DNA of 64,000 nt from Reticulascus tulasneorum (taxonomy: Eukaryota > Ascomycota > Sordariomycetes > Glomerellales > Reticulascaceae). The position numbers were made by a program, and so were the translations under genes. The notes below the pieces were generated by a model, which ran no database searches, had not been told where the DNA came from, and saw only the letters and a list, made by a program, of their open reading frames with translations. Location of the stretch: contig LSAX01000012.1 in assembly GCA_001557505.1 (NCBI GenBank), positions 434,001-498,000 of the forward strand. Reading direction: 5' to 3'. Positions 34,993-47,059 of the stretch are shown piece after piece (the stretch's first letter is position 1; every line of letters starts with the position of its first letter).

Positions 34993-35138
34993 TTATGGTA
35001 GGCCAGCGTACTTAATGGCCTGTTTATGTAATTGTGGAGGTTACTGTAACACATTGGCGATGCAAGGGGTTTTTGGATGAGTGGTAAAGAACAAGTAGAC
35101 TCCAATTACGGGGTTTCCAATGCCCTGATTAACGTGAC

Positions 35139-35144
35139 AATAAA
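35139..35144 (+). terminator. Possible polyadenylation signal of NRPS1
   Basis: AATAAA lies about 150 bp after the NRPS1 stop codon, in the 212-bp convergent gap before the PKS stop codon. The two transcripts probably end within or across this gap. Fungal poly(A) signals are degenerate, so this is only suggestive. Confidence 0.4.
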
Positions 35145-35204
35145 TAGTTATTATCTACGTGGGAGTAATAAGATAAAAGGAAGTGACAGGTATCTTATTC
35201 AAAT

Positions 35205-38200
35205 TCATGTTTCGCTCTTGCTAGCCATTGCCTCCCTAACATGATTTCCCAGGTGTACCAGTGAAGTGCTTTGGAGAATGGTAAATGTGCTTATCTCTGT
35301 GCCGGTCTGCTGTCGGATCCAGTTCCGCATTTCCATGGCAACCAATGAGTCCATTCCGAGATTTATTAGCGGTCGGTTTAGGGCCAAACTCTCCTCATCC
35401 TTGATCAGAAACTTGGCGAGCGTCCTAGCGAGGCCATTTGCGATAAGCGTTGTAATTTTCTCTTCAGACTGCTCGGCCGCCACAAGGCTTCTTAGTGTGC
35501 TGCCTTGGGATGAATTGCCGTTGTTAGAAGCATCGTTCGACTTTTCAAGGTTGTGGTAGATGCTCATGCGCATGTCGAGCTTCCAGGAAACTCGAGTCGA
35601 TGGGGATGCTATCGGGGTGGTGGTATTGAGCCCAAGGCCAATTTGGCCAAAGTTTTTATGAATCTTCTTATCACTAGATGGCTGCGACGGCTTTGACTTC
35701 TTGAGGGCCAGAGTGATGGCGTCCAGCAGATTCTGCTCTTGCAGGATATACATACCAGTTCTTTGCAAGCTCTTTAAAATACCCTGATTCTTTGCAACAA
35801 ACCCTACATCCCCCATGAGACCGATATCGATGACAGAAGCTGCGAGGCCATTGCGATGTCGATATTGCACAAAGGCGTCGAGGAACGTATTTGCCGCTGC
35901 ATAATTTGCCTGGCCTCGCAGACCGATTTGTCCATTCTGCGACGAGAACAAGACAAAGAAATCTAGAGGACACAATGCAGTTGCGTGATGCAAGTTCCAT
36001 GTTCCCTTGACCTTGGGATCCACAACAGCGGTCCAGTCAGAAAATGCCATCTCGGAAAGTCCAACATCCTTCAAAACCATAGAGAGGTTAATAACTCCCG
36101 CGATTGGTTGGACGGCGGTAGCAGTATCCACCGCGGTCTGTACATCGTGTACCATGCTGACACTGCCGGGAACTAGCAGCACCTGGCATCCCTGGGAGCG
36201 CAAGTCCTCCAGAAAGCCTTGGATTTCAGGTCCTTCTTGGGCGGATCTGGAGAAAAGGACCAAGTACCTAGCACCATGCTCGACCATATATGCGGCGATT
36301 AGTCTCCCTAGGCCGCCTAAGCCGCCTACGAGCAGGTAGCTGCGATCTAGGCGAAAGACTGGCGTCGGTTTGGATGCCGTTAGCTCGCTGGTTGACGTGT
36401 CCCCTTGGCCTAGGTCCAGATCTAGCGGGTCATCTGGCATTTCGATGACTATCTTGCCAATATGCTTCGCTGCTTGCATGGTCCTGTAGGCAGCCTGGAT
36501 ATCAGGAGCCGTAAACTTGCTAGAGACTGGTAGACTGCTGATAGTACCTGCGCGAAGCAACTCAACACAGCGATTTAGCAAAGCGGCAGCCCTCTCTGGG
36601 CGAGATCGGCACAGCCCGCCAAGGTCCAGGCCAACGAAAGTCCGGTTCGCCTCGAATGTCTCCATAGCTAGCTTGGCTCGTCGCTGGAAATCTCGCTTTC
36701 CGATCTCGACCATGATACCAAATTCTGCGACACACTTCCATGAGGCCTGTAGGAGGTCGCCTGATAACGAGTTGAGCACCACATCAACACCAGCTTCGTC
36801 GGTTATCCGCATCAATTCGGGGAAGAAGTGTGAGTCACGGGAATTGAATATATGGCTCGGTTCTATGGCAAAATTGTCTACAAGGTATTTTCGTTTGGTC
36901 TCGCTTCCTACTGTGCAGTATATCTGTTGATAGAATGTCAGCAAAATCAGCGTTGATGTGGACCAGGCTGCCCAGCGATTACCGTTGCGCCGATCATCTG
37001 GGCGATTTGGATTGCTGCTAAGCCGACACCGCCGCAAGCGGCATGAATGAGAATGGACTGGATTTCAAACGAGATGTCAGTGTACTGCTTCTCGCGCTGG
37101 CTTATTTGATCCGAATCCGTTCCACGATTACTCACCTGCCCCTTCTGCAGATTCGACGTGTCAACAAGTGCCATAAGAGCGGTAGCGTAAACGCACGGCA
37201 CCGTTGCTCCTTGAATGAAAGACATCGAGCTGTCCATCTTAACGCATAAAGTTTCTGGTAGTGTTAGATGCGTCGTAAAGCAGCCTTCGCCCAGGTACAT
37301 GATCCTATCGCCAACGGAGAAGCGTTGGACACCAGCCCCTACCGCCCGAACGACACCACTACCCTCAAAGCCCATTTGGCTGGGGTTACCTTCGACGATA
37401 CCGAGAGCAATAACAACATCCTGTCATAAATTAGCATATAGGTGACTTTCTAACACAGTTTATGCCACTACGAACTTTAAAGTTGAGACCGACTGCCTTG
37501 GTCTCGACAAGAATCTCCCCCTGCGCCGGATTTATTTTTCTTCCATTGGACCACTTCATGGTATGCAGCAGCCCTGGAGTCGTCATGGTGAGATGCTTAA
37601 GCATGCTATCGTGTCCCGCTTCGTTGTCGATCCCGGAGAATGCACAGGATATTGTCTGCCAGTGAAACCGCGGAATAAGGATCTCTCCTTCAACTATGGT
37701 AAACTCGTAGTCAGGATCCATAGATTCGGGGTTCATGTATTCAGTTTGAGCTCTGCATAATATGTCGGATATGGCTTTGCTGGCGGCTTCTGGTGTCGTA
37801 GTGCGATCGACTTCGATGGTGAACAGTCTCCGAGAGTACTCGTTACGAGCTGTTCTAGCAAGCCCAAGTATCATTGCCGCTCTAGGGTCCTCGCAATATA
37901 TCTGGGAGGTCTGTGTTACCCAGAGTAGGTTTCCGTTATGCGATTGCAAATATGCAACAATAATTTTGAAGCTTTCTTCAGACATGTCGTGGAGAGTGGG
38001 TTTCTGAAGGTCCAGGAGCGAAATTGTATCGCAGGCGGGCAAAGCCTGACCAAAGAGGCAGATGTCGAAAGCTATGTTCAGCGCATTGAGATACCGAGAG
38101 ATGTCAACAACATAGGGTCCGTCAGGTGCGTAGCACAATATCGTCACACTTGATGGTGCGATCCTCCGGCTGCCGCAAGAGACAATGATACCAGCGCTAA

Positions 38201-41200
38201 GATGGTAGGGTGCAATAGAATCGAGAACAATAGCATCAGGTTCCTGGAATCCCGAAGCGACTAGTTCTTCTTTCCAGCGTGCCGGGGAGATCCATGGCTT
38301 CTCTACGCGATTATCGTCTGCGCCAAGCCACCAGCCTGAAAAAAAGCCCTTTGACCATGTTAGTCAGCACAATTCCCCTGCCCAACAAGTCTGGAGTCAA
38401 CGAAATAATATCTACAAATCGACTTCCTAAAGCCTTAATTATCACAGCAGCTGTTGCAGGGCCTTCATGCCGGATGACAACTGCTTTCTTTTTGGGCCAA
38501 AGATAAAGCAATCAAAAGATGAGGAGCAACTATCTACTCATACTTCTTAAATTGGAAAGCCTTCGGGGCACACATGGCCTTTTGTGGCAAAGTTTCATGG
38601 AACTGAAATGTAGATATGTAGTTGAGCCTAGAAACTTACCATAATATAACTGATGAACATTGAATCTGAGCAACGTTAACGACATGTGATATAACTGTGA
38701 TGCGAAATTCACCTACCCGGGCAAACCTCTTCTAAAAACAGACGCCCGCTCGGCTTTAATAGACTGTGCACGTTGCGAAGAGTGATGTTTAACGAAGGGG
38801 TGGCATGGAGTACCTAAAGAGAGCGGTCTATCAGCCTCGAAACCCAAGCAACAGCAGCAACAAAAGCATATTTCGCAAAAGAGACCTACATTGGCCGCAA
38901 TCACCAGGTCGTAGCTGCCGAGCTGAAATCCTTGCTCGGCAGGATCTTTGGAAATGTCCAGGACTCTGTATTCGATGTTCTCAGCGCCTGCGAATCTCTC
39001 TTTCGCCGCTGTCATGAAACCCGCCGAGATGTCAGTATAAGAATAAAGGTTGTAGAGACGCTCTCCATAAGAGGATGTCAGCGCTTGAAGAACCCTAGCT
39101 GTTGTGCCACCTGTGCCTGCGCCGACTTCCAGAACTCGCAAGTGTGGGTTCGTGTTAGCTATAAGCCGAATCGCATCGGCACAGTCGAGTGATGCAGCAT
39201 CATATATGCTACTAAGAACGTTATCTGGTAGAAGGACGTGTAGAGGATGTGACTCTCCGGAAAACAACCTAGGTGCTTCAACAAACAGACGGTGGATCGC
39301 CGTCGAAAAGACGCGGTCCAGCAAACCCGAAAGCTCCACAAAAATAGCGTCAATTCGGGCAAGTCGTTGCTCGTGTTTCAGATCCTGTAGCCCAAGGTCT
39401 TTGGATATCAGAACGTTCGCGCCTGACTGATATTGTTCCGTGTGAAGTCGCATCCAGCTTAAGAACTTAAGAAGATGCTCTGGAGTGTTCTCGCTCACCC
39501 TGATTCGTTCTAGGTGGTCGAAACTGCACAAGGTGATGAGTTCCTCTAGTAGAGGCCACTCTTTCAGACGTGGTGCACGCGGATGCAAGCCAGTTTCCAT
39601 GCCGACAAAATCGCTATGTGGCATCCATTCGAGCTGCGTAATCAGAGGCACTTGACTTTGAGTTGAGTTCCTTGTGAGGATGGTGGTCTTCATCCCTTTG
39701 AGGGTCAGAATGGGCGTGCCGGCACCACGCGCTATGAGATCTCCAGTCCATGACCCTAGTTCATCCAGACTATGAATCTTGGCTGTAACCTGCATATCAA
39801 GTACGCTGGGAGAGATGATCATTTCTTCGATGAAGGTTGGCACGGCCAGTTGGTTCATGTTGCGTCGGAGTCCACGGGAAGCGGCCACGGTGAAGAGCTG
39901 GAAGCATTGGTCAATGATGGCAGGGTGCAAGGCATATATTGAGCATCTTGCCCCGTCAACGATTCCCTCTTTAATCTGTGCTACCACACTGGCCTTGGCT
40001 TCCCTTGAGATCGTAGAGGCTGAGACGGATGTCATGCCTCTAAACAGACTGGTGTAGTTGAATCCAACTTGCTTGAGAATATCGTACCAATCCTTCTCGT
40101 CCACCTTTCGTGGGAAAGAGGTAGGAGATAGATTGTTAGTGTTAATATAAAATGAATCGTCAACTGATGATAAGGCCTCGCCGTGACAGTTCGTGACCCA
40201 TCCTATTCCATTAAATGAAGTAATAGTAAATTCATACCAAGGCGAGCTGTCTGATGTGTCCGTCCTGGAGGGTTTGAGACTAGTCACAATCTCGGTAACC
40301 TTTCCCATCTCCAGCACCATTGCTGAGACTATGTGAACGTGCTTGAGGCTGTATGTCGTCTGGCTGGACAACTGTCGGAGTGCTTCACCGACGATGGTAA
40401 TGTACCCGGCGGCTGGGAACACGACTTGGCCGTTCACTTCGTGGCCAGTCAACCAGAGCGTATCTTCAAGTGCAAGTACTTTTCTCCAACAAGGCTCGCT
40501 TGAGGTTTCTAAAACTCTGTTCCCAAGGAGCTCATGGGGCGGATTCTCTCGGAGCCTCCAGGCACGCGTAATACGAGGCTCTTCCCAGTGGCTTGTGTCC
40601 TGCTTCCAGGAGTAGCGTGGAAGATCTCTTACAATTCGACCAGGGGGGCAAATAACAGAAAGGTTTATCAGCAAAGAGTGCTGGTAGAGCTTTCCAGCGA
40701 CGTGAAGAAGACTCTTCTGGCCGCTTTTGCCTCTGATCAGCGTACCAACATGAACATCGGAGCGGCCAATATCCCGGAGGATTTGATTGATTGGTCCAGC
40801 CAGCGCAGGATGCGGTCCAATTTCAATTAACACTACCTTACCAACTACACCACGAAGTGCTGAGCGAAGCGCCGAGTTGAACAGAACCGGGCTTTCTACG
40901 TTCGCACGCCAATACGATGCCTCAAGGTTTCCATGCCCTGTCAGACGTTTGCCAGTGACAGTGGAGTAGAATGCTATCTTGGGCTCGACGCTGCGAACGA
41001 TGGGCTTGAGCTGATCTTCATAGGCAGATCCGTGCTCACGCATATGATCTGCATACCACCGCCAGTATTAGCAACTCAACCCATCAAACAGCCACTTCAT
41101 TAGGCAGTAATGGCTTACGAGAGTGAAATGCTTTTTCGACTCGGAGCATACGGGTGAATACTCTAGGTTGATTGGCTTTGAGTGTCTCAATTACGCTCTC

Positions 41201-43633
41201 AACTGCCTCTGTATCTCCGGACAGAGTGACGTTGGATTGGCTGTTTTCACAGGCGATATCCACACCAGGGAGTAAGTATGGACGTATTTCATCACCCCCG
41301 AGCCCAACGGCAGCCATAGATCCCTTCCGTGCAGAGGATAAATTATTGATACCACGACGTGTTGCTATAAACATCGCGGTCTCGGCTGAAATGGCGCCAC
41401 AAGCATACGCAGCAGCGATTTCTCCGGACGAGTGCCCCAAGATGATGTCTGGAACGACGCCCCAGGATCGAAGGACGTCAACCAACGCGATCTGTAAAGC
41501 AGCGCACAGTGGATGGCCTATCTCGGCACGGTGCACACGGCTGGCATCCTTGCCTTTCCGTAATTCGTCTGCAGTTGATATGAGTTTATGGCTCTCAAAA
41601 GAAAACCAATGCTTACTTACCCTCAATACACAACGACATTGGCTGTTGAAGTGTCTGTAAGAAATTGTCTAACTTCCGGATCGTCGCCCGAAAGGTGGCA
41701 TTGGTGTCAATTAGCTCCATACCCATCTCAGGCCACTGGGCCCCCTGCCCCGTAAAAATCCAAGCAACGTGAGGGGGCGACTCGTCAATACCTTGTGTGT
41801 CGGAAATGTCTTTAAAGGTAGCCACGTCTTCTGTCACTACATAAGCCCGATAGGGCTTGTGTTCTCGTCTGTTCGCCAGTGTATAGGCCAAGTCATGAAG
41901 CGAGGCGCTGTGACTCGCGGTGTACTCGCGGTAGGCGTCAATCTGCGCATTGAGCGAGTCTGCATTGTAAGCCGAGAACAAAAGAATGCTTTGCAGGGGC
42001 GGCTTGTCAGTTCCATTGGTGTGAGCACCATGTGGGTCAGTGCCTTCAGTGGGTACACCGTTACATAGCGTGCCATTGAGTTTACTAGTCGGTTCTAGGC
42101 CGAATTGCCGCACCGATTCTAGTATAACCTAGGGTTGTATAAACAATTGTCCACAATTCACGGCATGGGCGTCGTTGCCATCCAGACTTACATGGGCGTT
42201 CACCCCTCCTATGCCGAATGAGTTCACGCTTACTCTTTCTGCTCGGTCTTTAGGCCAAGCTTCAACTTCAGTTGGCACACGAAGCTGAAATCTTTCGAAA
42301 GGGACTGGCAGATATCAGTGATGAATTGCGATTGACATAGGATATTGTGAGCTCACTCTTTGGGTTTGGCCTTTCAAAATTGATGTTTGGTAGGACCTTT
42401 TGGTGTTCTAAAGCCAAAACACACTTGATAAGACTTGTCAATCCGGCTGCGGCTTCAGAATGACCAAGGTTTGGTTTAACCTAGTGAAAGCAGGTGTCAG
42501 TCCACAGTATCATGAGATAAACGCAGAAGCCTTACTGATGTGATAATAATTCCATTATCGCCAAAGCAATTACCGATAGCCTCCGCCTCAATCGGGTCAC
42601 CAACAGGAGTCCCGGTACCGTGGCATTCGACAATGGCTGTTTGTGATAAGTCTTTAATTCCAGCGGCTTCGTATGTGTGGCGTATCAAAGCAGCCTGCGC
42701 AGTTGGGCTGGGAGTAAGCATCCCATTAGTCTTGCCATCAGTATTGACACCCGTTCCACGAATGATAGCACGAATAGGATCGTTGTCTCGTAAGGAGTGG
42801 TCAAGTCTTTTCACTAGTATCATATTCACAGCCTCTCCCCGTGCGTACCCGTCTGCTGCAGCATCAAAACTTCGACATTGGCCATTTGGGGAGATCACGC
42901 CCTGGTCATTGAGGGCGATGTACACGGTGGGGGACAAGATTAGACTGACGCCACCTACCAAGGCGCTGTCACATTCACCACTTTGAATGGCCCTGCACGC
43001 AAGATCGAGACCCACGAGTGACGAGGAACAGGCTGTCTTTACTGTCATGCTAAGCAAGGGTTAGAAAAACTTTAAAATGTCGTCCAGGTCATGGTACGTA
43101 GCTTACCTTGGTCCATGTAAGTCAAGCTCATACGAAAGCCTGTTGGCGAGCGCGAAATCCGCGAGACCCGTACAACGGTACCCTCCTCGATGCTGTGTTT
43201 CGCGAGCATACAGATCAGACCAGTCTTCGCCAAACTCGCCAACGTAACAACCAATATTACTACCGCGCCACGTGGTCATGCCTGCATTCTCTAAGCATTC
43301 GAAAGCCACCTGTAGCAATTGACGCTGCCCCGGGTCGAGACGCTCTAGCTCTGTTTTGGGAATGGGAAACACGTTGGTGTCGAACTGTTGCAGCTCGACG
43401 TCATTGAGGAAATAACCCTTGTTCACGGGAATCGTCCCAGGACTCCCAGACGGATCATAAAATCCATTGATGTTGAAGCGATTCTCGGGTACGTCGCAAA
43501 GCCCATTCTGCTTGCGGGAAAGAAAGGTCCAGAGATCCTCGCTATTGTGTATATGTCCTGGAAGTCGCATCGCCATGCCAATAATGGCGACTGGCATGGA
43601 CGGGACGGGGGATTCTAACTTAGACGAGTCCAT
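35205..43633 (-). CDS. Highly reducing polyketide synthase, KS-AT-DH-MT-ER-KR-ACP (13 exons)
   Basis: Exons, in coding order: 43633-43107, 43049-42536, 42480-42357, 42304-42192, 42128-41621, 41568-41119, 41048-38890, 38813-38717, 38665-38640, 38348-37476, 37420-37136, 37057-36983, 36923-35205. All junctions are GT-AG and keep frame, giving 2489 aa. Sites seen: KS Cys183 (TACSSS), His319, His354; AT Ser642 (GHSSG); DH His948 and Asp1125; C-MT GAGTGG near 1388; [10 protein letters not shown] near 1897; KR GGLGGLG near 2117 and Tyr2258; ACP Ser2443 (GMDSL). It should make a methylated, largely reduced chain. No releasing domain is present, so a partner such as the nearby thioesterase is needed. 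Chosen start: MDSSKLESP, just before the KS; an in-frame upstream ATG is at 43696. A similar PKS feeds cyclosporin synthesis; the role here is inferred. Confidence 0.93.
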
Positions 43634-43742
43634 CCCGTGACCAGTATTGAAAACAATGGAATATTCTGTAAAATAGATGAGCGATTTCTTGAACAAAGTG
43701 GAGTGAACCTGGGTTTAAGGGATATCCAGGCCTCCTTCGTTT

Positions 43743-43768
43743 CCTTTACCTTTACCTTTACCTTTCCC
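43743..43768. repeat. CCTTTA short tandem repeat upstream of the PKS
   Basis: Three perfect copies of CCTTTA are followed by CCTTTC, about 110 bp before the PKS start codon. On the coding strand this is a purine-rich TAAAGG run. A promoter role is possible but not shown. Confidence 0.5.
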
Positions 43769-44499
43769 GATTGGGGAAAAGCTTGGACCATAGAGCACGG
43801 GGTGGTGGTCCGTGCTTAAGTTCTACTGTTGCGTGTGCGTGTGGAACGGGATATAAGGTACCTTACCTGAGCATATTGTTGAACAATACATAGGTAGCCT
43901 GGGTCAAGATCTATATGGAGTTATTGTTTTTCCCATAACCTACATGGCGGTTATGCAGGCCGCGGAATCTGCCGGCCGATAGCTGAGCTTTGGGCCAAAC
44001 GCTATTCAGGCTTTTGCAGAGGTTGCCAATCGCATCCTGATATATATGTTCGAGAGAGGCATAAAGAAAACAAGAAAAAGAAGACAGAAAGGGAAAAGGG
44101 TGTAAGCACGACTTTGGAAAACGTTCCCAGCATGGAAAGTGCTGTCAAGATCCAGATTGAGAATCTACAAATTTAAGTACCTTAAGCGAGATACACCCCA
44201 TTGTCAAAGGACCAACCTCGCAATTTGGAAGGGCTAGAACGCTGCCCTCGCCAGTGCGTGCGGCCCTAGCTAGACTTCACTCGTATGCGTCCTTAACGAT
44301 TCCAAGGGCAGTGTCCTGCTTTAACAGCATGGATATCAACGAGATCAACATATCCCACTAGCGCAGGGTTCTGTCGCTGGCCGCTCAAGAGCATATTCTC
44401 TCTTCTCTGGTTCGCTCCGCAATACTATCCTCTTATACGGGAATAGTCGGCGCTCTCGAAGTCAAGGAGGCCTGTATCGTAAGCTCTACGTCGTGCTCC
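43769..44499. other. Intergenic region, nothing recognised
   Basis: This holds the distal PKS promoter and AT-rich sequence, including a purine run near 44065-44100. I see no gene. The NRPS relic to its right may extend leftward into it, but similarity is too weak to call by eye. Confidence 0.5.
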
Positions 44500-44725
44500 A
44501 TAGCTATTAATTCGCATGCACTAAGTGTTAGCAAAGAAGCTGCCCGTGTCCCTCCGATCGGTTGCGATTGGCGATAGGGAGTGTCCACTGCGGCGTCTTC
44601 TGCCCCGGGGAGCCTGTAATGTGTCGCGCGGAGATGTTGAGTGAACTCGGCAGAGCGCTCCGAGCCGCTCTTACATGGAACCTCCTATGGCGAGGCTCTG
44701 GACGAATCTCCACGACCAGACAGAA
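44500..44725 (-). pseudogene. Relic of an NRPS condensation domain
   Basis: Read on the minus strand, this stretch encodes pieces resembling the conserved C-domain region RLTGxEDATIGTPIANRNRPE. The remnant shows ITGSPGQK and then PIANRNRSEG, intact over the most conserved core. At the DNA level it lines up with about 60905-61130 of NRPS2: the shared words GCATGCA and TTGGCGATAGG lie in the same order, with an internal deletion and substitutions between them. Frames are broken, so it is a dead fragment. It sits between the PKS and the Sec66-like gene and points to an NRPS module once present here. Confidence 0.7.
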
Positions 44726-45122
44726 TGGCCACCAATGTCTCTCCCTTTGTGATCTGTATGTGTGCAGCCTTTGCTCTCCTAGCCGCTTTTATCCGTGTTT
44801 GTGCCTCGACCGGGCGGGAGAGACTGCTTCTCATATTTCTGTAACTCGGTACGGCTATTCTCCGGTAGAGTCTGCGTGTATGCAGGGACACGAAAGAGTA
44901 CCTACCTAAGGTACTTACCCATGGGGTAACAAAGGGCCAGTTGTTCTTTCGGGTGCCGAAGACACGGCCACTACTTGTACCGTTATTGAGGGCCCCGCAA
45001 CTCTGTCCTCCCTCACCTACATCATCCATTTCACTTCTCGTCCATCATTACAAGATCAATAGTGCACAAAATAGCCTACTAAGACGACATCCGGTCCGCA
45101 GTAAACTGGCCTGGTCGCTAGC

Positions 45123-45937
45123 ATGCGGGCGTTCTTCGACATCGACTGGTGGGGCGTGGCACTGGCCCTCGCCTACCTGATGGTCATCAGCGGATCGTCT
45201 GTGACTTTTTATCATATCTACTATAAGAGGAAAGCTGGTTGGTGGACACCATACCATTCCCTTGGAACTGGGGGCTGACTGTGAACCCTGTCCAGCCGAG
45301 AGTGCAAACGCGGCACCGTGGTTCGGACCTCACGTACAGCGCAATGTCTACCTCAGCCTCCTACACATGAGATCCGAAGATAATAAGATCCCCGAGAGTG
45401 TGCTACGAGCCGCTCTTTTACGACGTGCCACGGAGAACATCCACCGTATCATCAAGATCCGAAACTCCAAGGCCGCGTGCAGCTCTCTTCTCCAGCGCAG
45501 AAGTGTTGGAGAGGAACTGGCGCAGCGCCTCCAGCGCGCAGAGAAGGAGATGGAGGAGGAGATCAGAGACACCATAATGGAGGTTTGCTCACAGACTTCA
45601 GTGTCTTGAAAATGAATTTAAACCCTGTTGACTCTTTGCTCAGGCCAACGCTTTAGCGCCGCAATGGGGCAGCTATATCTTTCAGTCTGCGAGCGAAATC
45701 GCGGCCAACACAATGTTCCGAAACAAAATTGACGAGATCCAAGCCCATGCGGATGACGAGAAGGAGTGGTGGGCAAAGAGCCGGACCGGTATCAAAGCCG
45801 AGCTCGTAAACGAGCCGGACGAGGACAGCCAGAAGACCCAGGTAAAGGTGAGCTACGATGGTGAGCCCGTGGTGATGGACGACAGCACCCCGTCGGCGAT
45901 GCCATCGAAGAAGAAGAAGAACAGGGGCAAGCACTAA
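45123..45937 (+). CDS. sec66: Sec66/Sec71-like subunit of the ER Sec62/63 translocon
   Basis: Exons 45123-45237, 45296-45582 and 45644-45937 join in frame to 231 aa. The N-terminus has one hydrophobic segment (about residues 9-31) followed by KRK, as in the single-pass Sec66/Sec71 ER membrane protein. Family wording is clear: APWFGPHVQRNVYLSLLHM, LRAALLRRATENIHRI, QRAEKEMEEEIRD, then ANALAPQWG and FQSASEIA. The acidic middle ends in a basic KKKKNRGKH tail. In yeast this protein works with Sec63, Sec62 and Sec72 in post-translational import through Sec61. It is intact and looks expressed. It may be the only genomic copy, stranded inside the locus, or an extra copy kept with the cluster. Sequence alone does not decide. 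Confidence 0.82.
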
Positions 45938-47059
45938 GAAAACACGGGGGCTGCCGAGCGGGCCCGTGTCCTGGTTTGGGGAGGATTGTGTATGCCACCC
46001 AACATACGTTAGTGGCGAGCGATCTGGATCCGTTGATCTCTAAAACAGGCTAGAGACATACAAGTTGCGCGTCAGTGGAGAGACTGCAAGACATAGATAT
46101 ATTGTGTAACCCTAGAAAGATTAAACCCGCGCGGATTAGCCCCGCTAGCACGGCTCATTATCGAATGTAAGTAGCCGCTGGCCAGACTCTCGTTTCTTAG
46201 GTGGTCCTGAACAAGCTTCTTTACGTCAGCCTTATTACCCTCACATACAGGGATGCCAATACGTTTAGCAGCATTAAGAAATGCCCACGCAAAGCTCACT
46301 CTGATTGTTACAAACATCCAGATAACTGAGGAGTTCTTATATTTGGTCCTTATTCGATGGACCAACTCAAGCGTGAACTGCGCCGTGCCGACTACTGAAC
46401 GTGGTAATTGTAACCTGTGTAGTCTAATTTCCCGTCGAGGGTGCCTGGCGGAGTGTTTCGCTTTGTGTTCGCGGCTATCAGGGAGGGAATTGAGTTCGAA
46501 CGGCAGTATTCAAATACAGTTTGTAGATTTGGGGCAATTGGTCGAGATAGATCAAGAGAAATATGACAGCTGATATACCTTCTCGGCGGATCATATCGAT
46601 ATGGCCTGAAGATCACACTTGGTGTAAGCATGTGGGATACTCTGTTTAGGATGTCCTAATGGCTGCACCGAAAGCAAACATGTAGTGCGTTTTAGTTGGG
46701 ACTTTTTACTTTAGATCCCATGAGTGACGACCAGCACAAGGGAACCAGCAATGTAAGCACTTTAAGTCTGTCATCAGGGAGAGCCAGCATACTCTCAGAC
46801 TCCACCTTTGCCATGCAGTACTATACATATTTATTATTTCACTTCGCCAATCATCAAAAAATCAACTTCTCCATTCACTTTGATAGATCCACGCCTTGTT
46901 CTGGAACGCATGCTTTGCCGTTATGCTTTATTCCTTATTCTATGACCCCTACTTACTTCGAATCACGCCTTTCTTCCAGAACATCTGATCGCTGTGGGCC
47001 ATATCTGTTCTAGCGCTTTCTTTTCATCATCCATGTAAGGAATTGCATTGTCGTTTGTG
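45938..47059. other. Intergenic region, nothing recognised
   Basis: It lies between the convergent Sec66-like and thioesterase genes and is AT-rich. A 97-codon open frame on the minus strand (46072-46365) and a 105-codon frame on the plus strand (46696-47013) have no features I recognise, and I would not call either a gene. Confidence 0.5.

Noticed and set aside
1..34992. NRPS1 as cyclosporin synthetase itself
   Set aside because: The order of modules with and without methyltransferase over the last eight modules differs, and the final module here methylates, while the last cyclosporin module (Ala) does not.
37058..37135. Reading through the ER segment without splicing
   Set aside because: This 78-bp stretch is in frame and open, but removing it joins LQKGQ to [10 protein letters not shown] as in other enoyl reductases, and its ends are GTGAGT and CCAG.
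38311..38511. 66-codon minus-strand open frame as a separate gene
   Set aside because: It lies mostly inside PKS intron 9, and its end overlaps the next PKS exon in another frame. No recognisable family.
35266..43819. Plus-strand open frames over the PKS
   Set aside because: All fall opposite conserved KS, AT, DH, ER or KR sequence and lack any feature of their own.
44562..44909. 115-codon plus-strand frame near 44.6-44.9 kb
   Set aside because: It runs antisense through the NRPS relic and into the Sec66 upstream region, and has low-complexity features but no domain.
46072..46365. 97-codon minus-strand frame, considered as a transposase remnant
   Set aside because: Faint resemblance only; no catalytic motif or inverted repeats that I can point to.
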